Source: Chryseolinea soli (lineage in GTDB: Bacteria > Bacteroidota > Bacteroidia > Cytophagales > Cyclobacteriaceae). From it: a DNA stretch of 64,000 nucleotides. The notes below the pieces were generated by a model. The model worked only from the letters and a program-made list of their open reading frames with translations. It was not told the origin of the DNA and did not search any database. Position numbers and translations under genes: made by a program. The stretch lies in contig NZ_CP032382.1 of NCBI RefSeq assembly GCF_003589925.1, forward strand, positions 7,316,001-7,380,000, read 5' to 3'. This document shows positions 50,622-58,352 of this stretch, piece after piece. Position 1 is the stretch's first letter, and each line of letters starts with the position of its first letter.

Positions 50622-50809
50622 TCTCGATCAGTCTCGTGATTGCCGTGGGCTTTCTCCTGTCATTTTTATGGAGCCTGAAAAGCGGCCAGTTCGACGACAC
50701 TTATTCGCCCTCCGTGCGCATGTTGTTCGAAGACAAACCACAACCTGAACCTGCTAACGACAAAAAAAATGAAAGACCAGAACGCATCGGCCCTCCTGAA
50801 GAAATATGA
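50600..50809 (+). CDS. ccoS: Cbb3-type oxidase assembly protein CcoS
   Basis: 69 residues. One N-terminal membrane helix (IIIILISISLVIAVGFLLSF) is followed by LWSLKSGQFDDTYSPSVRML, the CcoS hallmark (W.vksGQfdD...pa.r.L.d). It overlaps the ccoI stop by 22 bp and the hemN start by 41 bp, so the three genes are tightly coupled. It is needed to insert cofactors into the oxidase. Confidence 0.92.
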   Translation: MGIIIILISISLVIAVGFLLSFLWSLKSGQFDDTYSPSVRMLFEDKPQPEPANDKKNERPERIGPPEEI

Positions 50810-52136
50810 CCTCCCCACACCGCGCTACACCAGCTATCCCACCGTACCGGCCTGGGACACCGCGAATTTCACGGAAGAAGAATGGATCGCGTCCGTACGT
50901 CGCGCGTTTGATGAGTCCAACGACAAAAAGGGAATAAGCCTCTATCTCCACCTTCCTTTTTGCGAAAGCCTGTGTACTTATTGTGCCTGCAATACGCGGA
51001 TCACGCGCAATCACTCAGTAGAGATCCCCTATATACAAGCGCTGTTAAAAGAGTGGGAGCACTATAAAACGATCTTCGGACGAAAGCCCGTGATCCGCGA
51101 GCTGCACCTTGGTGGCGGCACGCCAACCTTCTTCAGCATCCAAAACCTGCAATGGCTCATCACCTCCCTGCTGGAAGGCGTTTCGCTACACAACGATTTT
51201 GAATTCAGCTTTGAAGGCCATCCCAACAACACCACGGAGGGACACCTGCGCATGCTCTACGAACTGGGCTTCACGCGTGTGAGCTTCGGGGTTCAAGACC
51301 TCGACGAAAAAGTGCAGCATACCATACACCGCATACAGCCCTTCGAAAACCTGGAGCACGTCACCCGGCTGGCCCGCGAAATCGGCTACAAATCGGTGAG
51401 CTTCGACTTGATCTATGGGCTGCCGTTCCAAACGCCCTTCACCGTTTCGGATACGATCGACAAGGTGCTCACGTTGCGTCCCGATCGATTGTCATTCTAC
51501 AGCTATGCGCACGTTCCCTGGCTGCGGCCCGGTCAGCGCGGGTATGACGAAGGCGATCTCCCCTCCCACTACCTGAAAAGACATCTCTACGAACTAGGCC
51601 GGCACAAACTGCGGAAAGCCGGCTATGCCGACATCGGCATGGATCATTTTGCCCTGCCCGCCGACGAGTTGTTCAAAGCCCATATACAAAAAAAGCTCCA
51701 CCGGAATTTCATGGGCTACACCACCAACCAGACGGACCTGCTGATCGGTCTTGGCGCATCGGCCATCAGCGACTCACATTATGCTTACGCCCAAAACAAA
51801 AAGAAGGTGGAAGAATACGCCGACGCGATTCGAAAGGATGGCACCGCCATCGTGAAGGGCCACTTGCTGACGGAAGAAGATCTGTTGATAAAGCAATGCA
51901 TTCTTCAGATCAGTTGCCAGGGCGAGTTGGACCGCGAACTCCTTGAACAAGTGGTCGACCGACCCCTACTCGATACGTTGATCGAAATGGAAAAAGAGGG
52001 CATCCTCTATTTATTCGACGGTAGCCTGAAAGTGACCACGGCAGGCCAGCCCTTTATCCGGAATATCTGCCGGGTGTTCGATAAGCGAATGGAAAGAATA
52101 GACGAACAAAAAAATATCTTCAGCAAAGCGATCTGA
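50769..52136 (+). CDS. hemN: Oxygen-independent coproporphyrinogen III oxidase (radical SAM)
   Basis: 455 residues, full HemN length. The radical SAM cluster cysteines are Cys65, Cys69 and Cys72 (FCESLCTYCACN), with Cys74 next. LHLGGGTPTFFS is the SAM-binding glycine motif, and NFMGYTTNQTDLLIGLGASAI is typical of true HemN rather than HemW. It oxidises coproporphyrinogen III to protoporphyrinogen IX without oxygen, supplying haem under microaerobic conditions. It is the last gene of the usp-ccoI-ccoS-hemN operon. Confidence 0.94.
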   Translation: MKDQNASALLKKYDLPTPRYTSYPTVPAWDTANFTEEEWIASVRRAFDESNDKKGISLYLHLPFCESLCTYCACNTRITRNHSVEIPYIQALLKEWEHYKTIFGRKPVIRELHLGGGTPTFFSIQNLQWLITSLLEGVSLHNDFEFSFEGHPNNTTEGHLRMLYELGFTRVSFGVQDLDEKVQHTIHRIQPFENLEHVTRLAREIGYKSVSFDLIYGLPFQTPFTVSDTIDKVLTLRPDRLSFYSYAHVPWLRPGQRGYDEGDLPSHYLKRHLYELGRHKLRKAGYADIGMDHFALPADELFKAHIQKKLHRNFMGYTTNQTDLLIGLGASAISDSHYAYAQNKKKVEEYADAIRKDGTAIVKGHLLTEEDLLIKQCILQISCQGELDRELLEQVVDRPLLDTLIEMEKEGILYLFDGSLKVTTAGQPFIRNICRVFDKRMERIDEQKNIFSKAI

Positions 52137-52177
52137 ATCATCGGCACTCAGGAGCTCTACGATCCTGGCCAATGGAC

Positions 52178-52933
52178 TCAGTGGTTTGCCGTTATGTATT
52201 CGATTTTAATGATCTCTTGCTTAAGCCACAGGAAATCCCCCGATTTCAATATCCAAGATACTTCACATGCCTCGGGTATTTCACGGTTGTTCATTTTCTG
52301 ATAGCCGGTGACGTCTACTTGCCACGTTTCCTTTCTGAATTCCCCTTGGAAATCGCCAAAGCGTTCGGCGGAGAAACGCTGCACCAAACCGTTTGGGTGG
52401 AAGGTGAAGGTTCCGGTAGCCGTCACACCCTTGTAGGTCATCGTGGCCAGCGCTTGGTCGGGAGCGACTTCCTCCCAGTGGATGTAATCCATCATGGCCG
52501 CCTCAGGATACCAGATCATTTCACCCATAAATCGAAGCATTGTCCCCTGGTCGATTTCATTTCCCGAAGCATTTGCCATTGTATAGATCGCCAACGGCTT
52601 TATCAGCATTTGGCCTTTTCCGTTTTCATATTTATCCCTGCCTGCGATGAAGAGGAACGGCGCAGCGCTGATCCTCGCCTTCCAGATAAAGGACGGCGGG
52701 TCGATCGTGCAGAACTGCGTGGCTTGAAAGTCCATCCATTTCCCTTCGGGTGTTGTGCGCATCGCGCCGGATTGTGAGATCCTGATCGCGGACACCGGTC
52801 TGTCAAAAGCGCCAGATGCCGTTAGCCATTTCTGTACGACCTGCGGAAGATCTGTCCGGCGTGAAGATAAGCTTGCGGATGAAACCGATGCACGAAGCAT
52901 TGCCGAAACTTCGCTGTCTACGCCTTTTGTCAA
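52178..52933 (-). CDS. DUF6544-like protein, C-terminal part of a probably frameshifted gene
   Basis: 251 residues beginning with a stretch (MTKGVDSEVSAML) that looks like the middle of a protein. LPQVVQKWLTASGAF, YFTF-type strands and EVSWILKSGDFLWLKQEI belong to the DUF6544/DUF6920 type. Related proteins normally have four N-terminal membrane helices in the same chain; those helices are encoded directly upstream in another frame (52803-53306). Removing one base from the TTTT run at 52925-52928 (plus strand) joins the frames as SKFDKGVDSEV. Either the gene is broken or the base is a sequence error. Confidence 0.65.
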   Translation of the reverse strand: MTKGVDSEVSAMLRASVSSASLSSRRTDLPQVVQKWLTASGAFDRPVSAIRISQSGAMRTTPEGKWMDFQATQFCTIDPPSFIWKARISAAPFLFIAGRDKYENGKGQMLIKPLAIYTMANASGNEIDQGTMLRFMGEMIWYPEAAMMDYIHWEEVAPDQALATMTYKGVTATGTFTFHPNGLVQRFSAERFGDFQGEFRKETWQVDVTGYQKMNNREIPEACEVSWILKSGDFLWLKQEIIKIEYITANH

Positions 52934-53306
52934 ATTTTGATTGTGCTCCTGCCAAAATCAATACCACCAGGATGATCACGTTAAGGATCGTGGCGTATTT
53001 CGCGTCCCGCCAATACAGCATGATCAACCCCTGAGACAGCACAACGCCACCTATACCAACCATCCAATACCAATCTTTTTGCACGAGGTAAAGGACGGCC
53101 GTTCCCATCAGTAAACAACACGCGAATAACCAAAGCAAGCCGGCGGTCTTTGCGGCGGTCATGGTGAGCGGAATCGTCGTCTTGTGTTTCAGCATACTGG
53201 GGGGTCCCAGGTTCCATTCCTTGGAGAACCCCATCAGGTGGATAAGCCCATGGATCATGAGCGGGATGGCAAATAGCAGGCGGATCATAGGCAGAGGAAT
53301 TTGCAT
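52803..53306 (-). CDS. DUF6544-like membrane protein, N-terminal part of a probably frameshifted gene
   Basis: 167 residues. Four membrane helices occupy residues 1 to about 122 (IPLMIHGLIHLMGFSKEWNL, LLWLFACCLLMGTAVLYLV, WMVGIGGVVLSQGLIMLYW, ATILNVIILVVLILAG). After FDK the frame becomes basic and low in hydrophobic content (RRRQRSFG...), which looks like out-of-frame translation. The natural continuation is the gene at 52178-52933. The promoter side faces the TauE-like gene. Confidence 0.6.
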   Translation of the reverse strand: MQIPLPMIRLLFAIPLMIHGLIHLMGFSKEWNLGPPSMLKHKTTIPLTMTAAKTAGLLWLFACCLLMGTAVLYLVQKDWYWMVGIGGVVLSQGLIMLYWRDAKYATILNVIILVVLILAGAQSKFDKRRRQRSFGNASCIGFIRKLIFTPDRSSAGRTEMANGIWRF

Positions 53307-53360
53307 CGAACTTCATCATTCCCGGCATGAAAACTCCTGAGACGTATCAGCGACGCAAGA

Positions 53361-53403
53361 TGACTTTCATCAGGAAATACGGGAGAGGCTTATTTTACTT
53401 TCG
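53361..53403 (+). promoter_or_regulatory. Promoter with CRP/FNR-type site for the TauE-like gene
   Basis: TGACTTTCATCA (53361-53372) is a TGA-N6-TCA site. TACTTTCG begins at 53396, 29.5 bp from the centre, and the gene starts at 53459. The site lies between divergent genes. Confidence 0.55.
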
Positions 53404-53458
53404 TCTTGTGCTGATGGGGCGTGCTCTTATCCAGAATGCTCCACAACGATAGACAACC

Positions 53459-54205
53459 ATGAATACCTACCGCCTCGACCTCGTCCTGTTCTTTATCATT
53501 ACACTCCTCGCAGAAATCCTCGGCACCCTCGGCGGATTCGGGTCCTCCATCTTCTTCGTTTCGTTCGCGCAGTTCCTTTATGATTTTAAAACAGTGCTCG
53601 TCCTTACCGGAACGCTTCATATTTTTAGCAACGTCTCTAAACTGATCCTCTTCCGGAAGACCATCGACTATAAAGTGCTTCTCTGGCTTGGGGTGAGCAG
53701 TGTGCTCCTGGCCATCGTGGGGGCTTACCTCACCAGCGTCTTCAGTTTCAGCTACGCCAAGATCATTTTGGGATTGTTCCTGACCGGGCTCAGCACGTTG
53801 CTCTATTTCGCGCCCGGCTTCTTTATCCCGCCCACGAAAACAAATTCCATTCTCAGTGGCAGCCTTGCCGGTTTTCTCGCCGGCTTCGTCGGCACCGGCG
53901 GGGCGGTGAGAGGGCTGGCCCTGACGTCATTCAACATGGATAAAAACTTCTTCGTGGGAACGTCTGCCGCCATCGATTTTGGCGTCGACCTCAGCCGGAC
54001 GCTGATCTACCTCGACCATGATTTCCTCCAGGCTCAATATCTCATCTATATCCCCCTGCTCATGCTCGCCGCCGGGTTGGGTTCGTATCTTGGAAAAGTG
54101 ATGCTGAACCGCATAAACCAAAATCTATTTCAACGGATCGTTCTGGTGCTGATCTTTCTAACCGGCGTGTCGATGCTGGTGCAAGAAGTGTTGGTCCGGA
54201 GCTAA
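53459..54205 (+). CDS. TauE/SafE family sulfite exporter-like membrane protein
   Basis: 248 residues with about eight hydrophobic helices. The GTLGGFGSSIFFVSF repeat near the start and GFVGTGGAVRGLALTSF in the second half are the paired glycine-rich signatures of the TauE/SafE family. It may export sulfite, organosulfonates or another small anion. It overlaps the DUF1003 gene by 4 bp at the ends (convergent). Control by a CRP/FNR-type site is inferred. Confidence 0.85.
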   Translation: MNTYRLDLVLFFIITLLAEILGTLGGFGSSIFFVSFAQFLYDFKTVLVLTGTLHIFSNVSKLILFRKTIDYKVLLWLGVSSVLLAIVGAYLTSVFSFSYAKIILGLFLTGLSTLLYFAPGFFIPPTKTNSILSGSLAGFLAGFVGTGGAVRGLALTSFNMDKNFFVGTSAAIDFGVDLSRTLIYLDHDFLQAQYLIYIPLLMLAAGLGSYLGKVMLNRINQNLFQRIVLVLIFLTGVSMLVQEVLVRS

Positions 54206-54909
54206 GCCTTCATTGCTCCATTACTCCCCACACGCTCCATAATATCCTGCATCATCTCGATCTGGACCTTCTGGATTTGGATGAGCTCGTGTTGTTGGTG
54301 GATCATGAGGTGATCGATCTTCTCGTGCAGCACCCTGATCTCGAGCTCCGATTTCAGGTTGATCATGTAATCTTTCTTTGACCGCTCGCGGTCCTTTTCC
54401 TCCTGCCGGTTCTGGCTCATCATGATCAGTGGTGCCTGCAATGCGGCAACACAGGAGAGGATGAGATTCAATAGAATAAACGGATAGGGATCGAACGAAC
54501 GATTTTGAAACCAAAAGGCATTCAAAACAATCCAGCCGGCGAGGAACATAAAGAAGGTGATGATAAACTTCCAACTGCCGCCAAAAGCCGCTATACGGTC
54601 TGCCATTTTCTGACCCGTCGTCAAGGGCTCATCCTCATTCAACTTGTCGGTGAGGGTGTCCTTATTCTTTAAAGCTTCCAGCACGGTGGCCTCCAATACG
54701 GACAATTCGCCCACTTCCTTTGCCAGGTAGCCCGCGATATATTTCTGACGGTAGATGTTCAGCTCCGTCAACGCGCAATAACCACCCGCCTTGAACTGGG
54801 GGTGTTGCGCCTGCATGACCGACAAAACCGGCGACTGGATGGTCTTTGCGGAGATCTTCTCACTCACTGGAAACTCCTTGCGGGAAAGATCGCTGATAAA
54901 GGTGTCCAT
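54202..54909 (-). CDS. DUF1003 family membrane protein
   Basis: 235 residues from the ATG at 54909; the frame runs to 54990 but would then enter the promoter region. Residues ~120-180 hold the DUF1003 core: DRIAAFGGSWKFIITFFMFLAG, NAFWFQNRSFDPYPFILLNL and AALQAPLIMMSQNRQEEKDR. A C-terminal coiled coil (LKSELEIRVLHEKIDHLMIH) follows. An N-terminal region (TFISDLSRKEFP) may bind a partner. It is divergent from ccoNO and may use the same operator. The function of the family is unknown. Confidence 0.85.
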   Translation of the reverse strand: MDTFISDLSRKEFPVSEKISAKTIQSPVLSVMQAQHPQFKAGGYCALTELNIYRQKYIAGYLAKEVGELSVLEATVLEALKNKDTLTDKLNEDEPLTTGQKMADRIAAFGGSWKFIITFFMFLAGWIVLNAFWFQNRSFDPYPFILLNLILSCVAALQAPLIMMSQNRQEEKDRERSKKDYMINLKSELEIRVLHEKIDHLMIHQQHELIQIQKVQIEMMQDIMERVGSNGAMKA

Positions 54910-54937
54910 AGATACAATACCTGATTTAAGCAAAGAT

Positions 54938-55027
54938 ACCTGTCCCGGCCCCAGTAGCCGGCTGACAAAAATCAGGTTTTGCCATGGCAATCGTCACCTA
55001 TGAAAGATCCACCGGCCGATACTTTTA
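54938..55027. promoter_or_regulatory. Divergent promoters with CRP/FNR-type site for ccoNO and DUF1003
   Basis: TGACAAAAATCA (54963-54974) is centred at 54968.5. TACTTTTA starts at 55020 (51.5 bp, plus strand, ccoNO). TATCTTTG, a perfect TAnnTTTG, starts at 54938 on the minus strand (30.5 bp, DUF1003). Confidence 0.65.
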
Positions 55028-55059
55028 TAACGGAAAATCATTTAGGGCAAAACCGATCA

Positions 55060-57216
55060 ATGTTTATGCAAATAGAAAAATTCAGTTACGACAACAAGAT
55101 CGTGAAGGCATTCATGATCGCCACCGTTGTGTTTGGACTCGTGGGGATGCTCGTCGGGTTAACGGCCGCGATACAACTGGTGTACCCGGTCTTCAACTTT
55201 GACCTGCAGTACACCACGTTCGGCAGGATCCGGCCGCTGCACACCAACGCCATCATTTTTGCTTTTGTAGGCAATGCGATGTTTGCCGGTGTTTACTACT
55301 CCATGCAGCGCCTGCTCAAAACCCGGATGTTCAGTGACAAACTCAGCTGGATCCATTTTTGGGGATGGCAACTCATCATCCTGGCTGCGGCCATCACCTT
55401 GCCGTTGGGCTACACCACGTCGAAGGAATATGCCGAACTCGAATGGCCCATCGATCTTGCCATCACCGTCATTTGGGTGGTGTTCGGCTGGAACATGATC
55501 GGCACCATCATCAAACGCAGGGAGCGGCACATGTATGTGGCCATCTGGTTCTACATTGCCACGTTCATTACGGTGGCTGTGTTGCACGTGGTGAACTCCT
55601 TCGAGATCCCTGTAACATTCTTCAAGAGCTATTCATGGTACGCCGGCGTGCAAGACGCCCTGGTGCAATGGTGGTATGGTCACAATGCGGTGGCTTTCTT
55701 TCTCACCACTCCTTACCTGGGTATGATGTATTACTTCCTGCCGAAAGCCGCTAACCGGCCGGTGTACTCGTATCGCCTTTCTATCATACACTTCTGGTCG
55801 CTCATCTTCATTTACATTTGGGCCGGCCCCCACCATTTGCTTTACACTTCCCTGCCCGATTGGGCACAGTCGCTGGGAGTGGTCTTCTCCATCATGCTCA
55901 TCGCCCCGTCGTGGGGTGGCATGCTGAACGGATTGCTCACGCTGAGAGGGGCCTGGGACCGCGTGCGCGAAGATCCCGTTTTGAAATTCATGGTGGTGGC
56001 CGTCACTGCCTATGGCATGGCCACCTTGGAAGGCCCACTGCTGTCCTTAAAGAACGTGAACGCCATCGCGCATTTCACGGATTGGATCGTGGCCCACGTG
56101 CATGTGGGTGGATTGGGATGGAACGGCTTTATGATCTTTGCCATGCTGTATTGGATCACCCCGCGCATGTGGAACACCAAGCTGTATTCCACACGGTTGG
56201 CCAACACGCACTTCTGGCTGGGAACACTCGGCATCATTTTCTACGCCCTCCCCATGTATGTATCGGGCGTTGTACAAAGTCTCATGTGGAAAGAATTCAA
56301 CCCCGAAGGCTTCCTCGTGTATAAAAATTTCCTGGAGACTACGATGGCGATTCTGCCCTTGCATGCTTTGCGTGCCACCGGCGGTGCATTATATCTGACC
56401 GGCGCGTTCATCATGACCTATAACCTCATCAAAACGGCCTATGCCGGAAGTTTTGTGGCCAACGAAGATGCCGAAGCTGCTCCGCTAGAGAAGGCCTATA
56501 TCGCGACGAGTGGCGGATGGCATCACCGGTTACTGGAACATAAGCCCGTCATTTTTACGGTGCTCACCCTGGTGGCCATCCTCATTGGCGGGGCGATTGA
56601 AATGATCCCTACGTTTCTTATCAAATCCAATGTGCCTACCATCACCAGTGTTAAGCCCTACACGCCCCTTGAACTTCATGGACGCGATATTTATATCCGC
56701 GAAGGCTGTGTGAATTGTCATACCCAGATGGTGCGCCCTTTCCGTTCGGAGACCGAGCGCTATGGCGAGTATTCGAAATCAGGAGAGTTTGTCTATGACC
56801 ACCCGTTCCTGTGGGGCTCGAAGCGCACGGGGCCGGACCTCGCACGCCTCAATGGAAAATATTCCAACACGTGGCACTACAACCACCTGTTGGCTCCCGA
56901 CGCTGTGTCGACCGGGTCGATCATGCCTGCCTATCCCTGGTTGTTTGAGCAGTCCATTCAGAAGGAGCTGACTCCTGGCAAAATTTCCGCGATGCGAAAA
57001 ATTGGTGTGCCGTATGAAGCCGGCTATGAAGAAAAAGCCAACGAAGAACTGGAGCAACAAGCCAACGCCATTGCCGCCACGCTGAAAACCGACGGCATCG
57101 AAGTGGCCGACGATGCCGAGATCGTCGCCCTCATTGCCTATCTGCAACGACTGGGCAAAGACATCAAAGTGGAAACGGCTAATCCGACGTTGGTCAGTGA
57201 AACCCCTAAAAATTGA
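55060..57216 (+). CDS. ccoN: Cbb3-type cytochrome c oxidase, fused CcoN-CcoO subunits
   Basis: 718 residues from the ATG at 55060 (55066 also possible; MQIEKFSYDNKIVK is the normal CcoN start). Residues to ~490 are the twelve-helix CcoN subunit with the haem/copper histidines (including WYGHNAVAFFLT, AGPHHLLYT and AHVHVGGLGWNG). After a membrane segment (VIFTVLTLVAILIGGAIEMI), the CcoO part follows with the haem c site Cys550-x2-Cys553-His554 (CVNCHTQMVRPF) and the ligand Met in MPAYPWLF. It reduces oxygen to water with high affinity and pumps protons. The CcoNO fusion is typical of Bacteroidota. Confidence 0.95.
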   Translation: MFMQIEKFSYDNKIVKAFMIATVVFGLVGMLVGLTAAIQLVYPVFNFDLQYTTFGRIRPLHTNAIIFAFVGNAMFAGVYYSMQRLLKTRMFSDKLSWIHFWGWQLIILAAAITLPLGYTTSKEYAELEWPIDLAITVIWVVFGWNMIGTIIKRRERHMYVAIWFYIATFITVAVLHVVNSFEIPVTFFKSYSWYAGVQDALVQWWYGHNAVAFFLTTPYLGMMYYFLPKAANRPVYSYRLSIIHFWSLIFIYIWAGPHHLLYTSLPDWAQSLGVVFSIMLIAPSWGGMLNGLLTLRGAWDRVREDPVLKFMVVAVTAYGMATLEGPLLSLKNVNAIAHFTDWIVAHVHVGGLGWNGFMIFAMLYWITPRMWNTKLYSTRLANTHFWLGTLGIIFYALPMYVSGVVQSLMWKEFNPEGFLVYKNFLETTMAILPLHALRATGGALYLTGAFIMTYNLIKTAYAGSFVANEDAEAAPLEKAYIATSGGWHHRLLEHKPVIFTVLTLVAILIGGAIEMIPTFLIKSNVPTITSVKPYTPLELHGRDIYIREGCVNCHTQMVRPFRSETERYGEYSKSGEFVYDHPFLWGSKRTGPDLARLNGKYSNTWHYNHLLAPDAVSTGSIMPAYPWLFEQSIQKELTPGKISAMRKIGVPYEAGYEEKANEELEQQANAIAATLKTDGIEVADDAEIVALIAYLQRLGKDIKVETANPTLVSETPKN

Positions 57217-57222
57217 TCTCCT

Positions 57223-57420
57223 ATGTATAAGAATGTTCTTCAAAGCATCGATAACATCGCCATCTGGCCGGTCATATCGTTTGTCATCTTCTTTGTCTTC
57301 TTCCTTTGCTTGTTGTGGTGGGTGTTTACGGCCGACAAAACGATGCTCCGGAAAATGAGTGAGCTGCCGCTTGAATCCACCGACTGCAATACAACACCAT
57401 CCGAAACCCCGGTATCATGA
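57223..57420 (+). CDS. ccoQ: CcoQ/FixQ-like small membrane subunit
   Basis: 65 residues. One membrane helix (VISFVIFFVFFLCLLWWVF) is followed by ADKTMLRKMSELPLES, the usual CcoQ tail pattern. It starts 7 bp after ccoNO and overlaps ccoP by 4 bp. It stabilises the oxidase complex. The short length and position make the call; the sequence itself is weakly conserved. Confidence 0.78.
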   Translation: MYKNVLQSIDNIAIWPVISFVIFFVFFLCLLWWVFTADKTMLRKMSELPLESTDCNTTPSETPVS

Positions 57421-58340
57421 AAAAGATCACATTTCTTCTCGCCGGCCTCCTGGCATTCACGGCGGCGCGGGCACAAGAGCCTGCAGCGAAAACATTTTGG
57501 GACGACCCCGTGAACAATCCGGCAACACCGATCTACGTGACGGCAGCCCTTGTCTTTATCGTTTTCTTGCTGGTGCTCACCGTCTCCATCATGATGCTGC
57601 GGGCATTTCATATGCTGATCGAGCAAACCGAAAGGGCTAAAGCCCAGTCGATGGGTGTGGCCTACACACCGCGGCCGTCGTGGTGGTCCACCCTAACCCA
57701 GAAGCTAAACGACTCCGTTCCCGTGGAACGCGAACAGGACATCGACATGGGCCACAGCTTTGATGGCATCCGTGAATTGGACAACCACTTACCACCCTGG
57801 TGGAAATGGCTTTTCTATGGCACGATCGGTTGGTCTGCGGTATACCTCGTCGTGTTTCATCTTTCATCAAGTCTCCCCTTATCTCAAGAGGAATACCAGA
57901 ACGAGGTGGCTGTAGCCGAACTGGAAAAGCAGAAATTGCTGGCTTCCCAACCCGAATCGGTGATCGATGTCGATAAACTGGAGTACACCGCCGACGCGGG
58001 CATCATCGGGAAAGGGCAAAAAGTGTTTCAGGACAATTGCGTCTCCTGCCACCGGAAAGACGGCGGCGGCAACACCATCGGTCCGAACCTTACCGACGCC
58101 TATTGGCTGCATGGCAACGGCATCAAAAATGTCTACACCACGGTGAATGGTGGCTTCGTAGAGAAAGGCATGCCGGCGTGGGGAAAAGCCCTCAGTCCTT
58201 CGGAAGTGCGCGATGTGACCTTCTTTGTCCTCAGCCTGCAAGGCACCAACCCTCCCGACGCCAAGGCACCGCAGGGAGAATTGGCAAAGCCCGAGGCATC
58301 ACCAAAAACCGACAGCCTGAAAGTGAGCGCGTCCCTATAA
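57417..58340 (+). CDS. ccoP: Cbb3-type cytochrome c oxidase subunit CcoP, single haem
   Basis: 307 residues. A signal-like start (MKKITFLLAGLLAFTAARAQ) and a membrane helix are followed by the cbb3 N-terminal domain (FDGIRELDNHLPPWWKWLFYGTI) and a second helix. A single cytochrome c domain has Cys208-x2-Cys211-His212 (NCVSCHRKDGGG) and the ligand Met in KGMPAWG. Proteobacterial CcoP has two haem c domains; one here means a shortened electron path, as in some Bacteroidota. It lies in the operon ccoNO-Q-P-G-fixH. Confidence 0.92.
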   Translation: MKKITFLLAGLLAFTAARAQEPAAKTFWDDPVNNPATPIYVTAALVFIVFLLVLTVSIMMLRAFHMLIEQTERAKAQSMGVAYTPRPSWWSTLTQKLNDSVPVEREQDIDMGHSFDGIRELDNHLPPWWKWLFYGTIGWSAVYLVVFHLSSSLPLSQEEYQNEVAVAELEKQKLLASQPESVIDVDKLEYTADAGIIGKGQKVFQDNCVSCHRKDGGGNTIGPNLTDAYWLHGNGIKNVYTTVNGGFVEKGMPAWGKALSPSEVRDVTFFVLSLQGTNPPDAKAPQGELAKPEASPKTDSLKVSASL

Positions 58341-58352
58341 ATAAAAAACAAA

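Noticed and set aside
52925..52950. Programmed ribosomal frameshift in the DUF6544-type gene
   Set aside because: The AAAATTT run is not in the phase needed for a canonical -1 slippery heptamer, and a one-base indel explains the join more simply.
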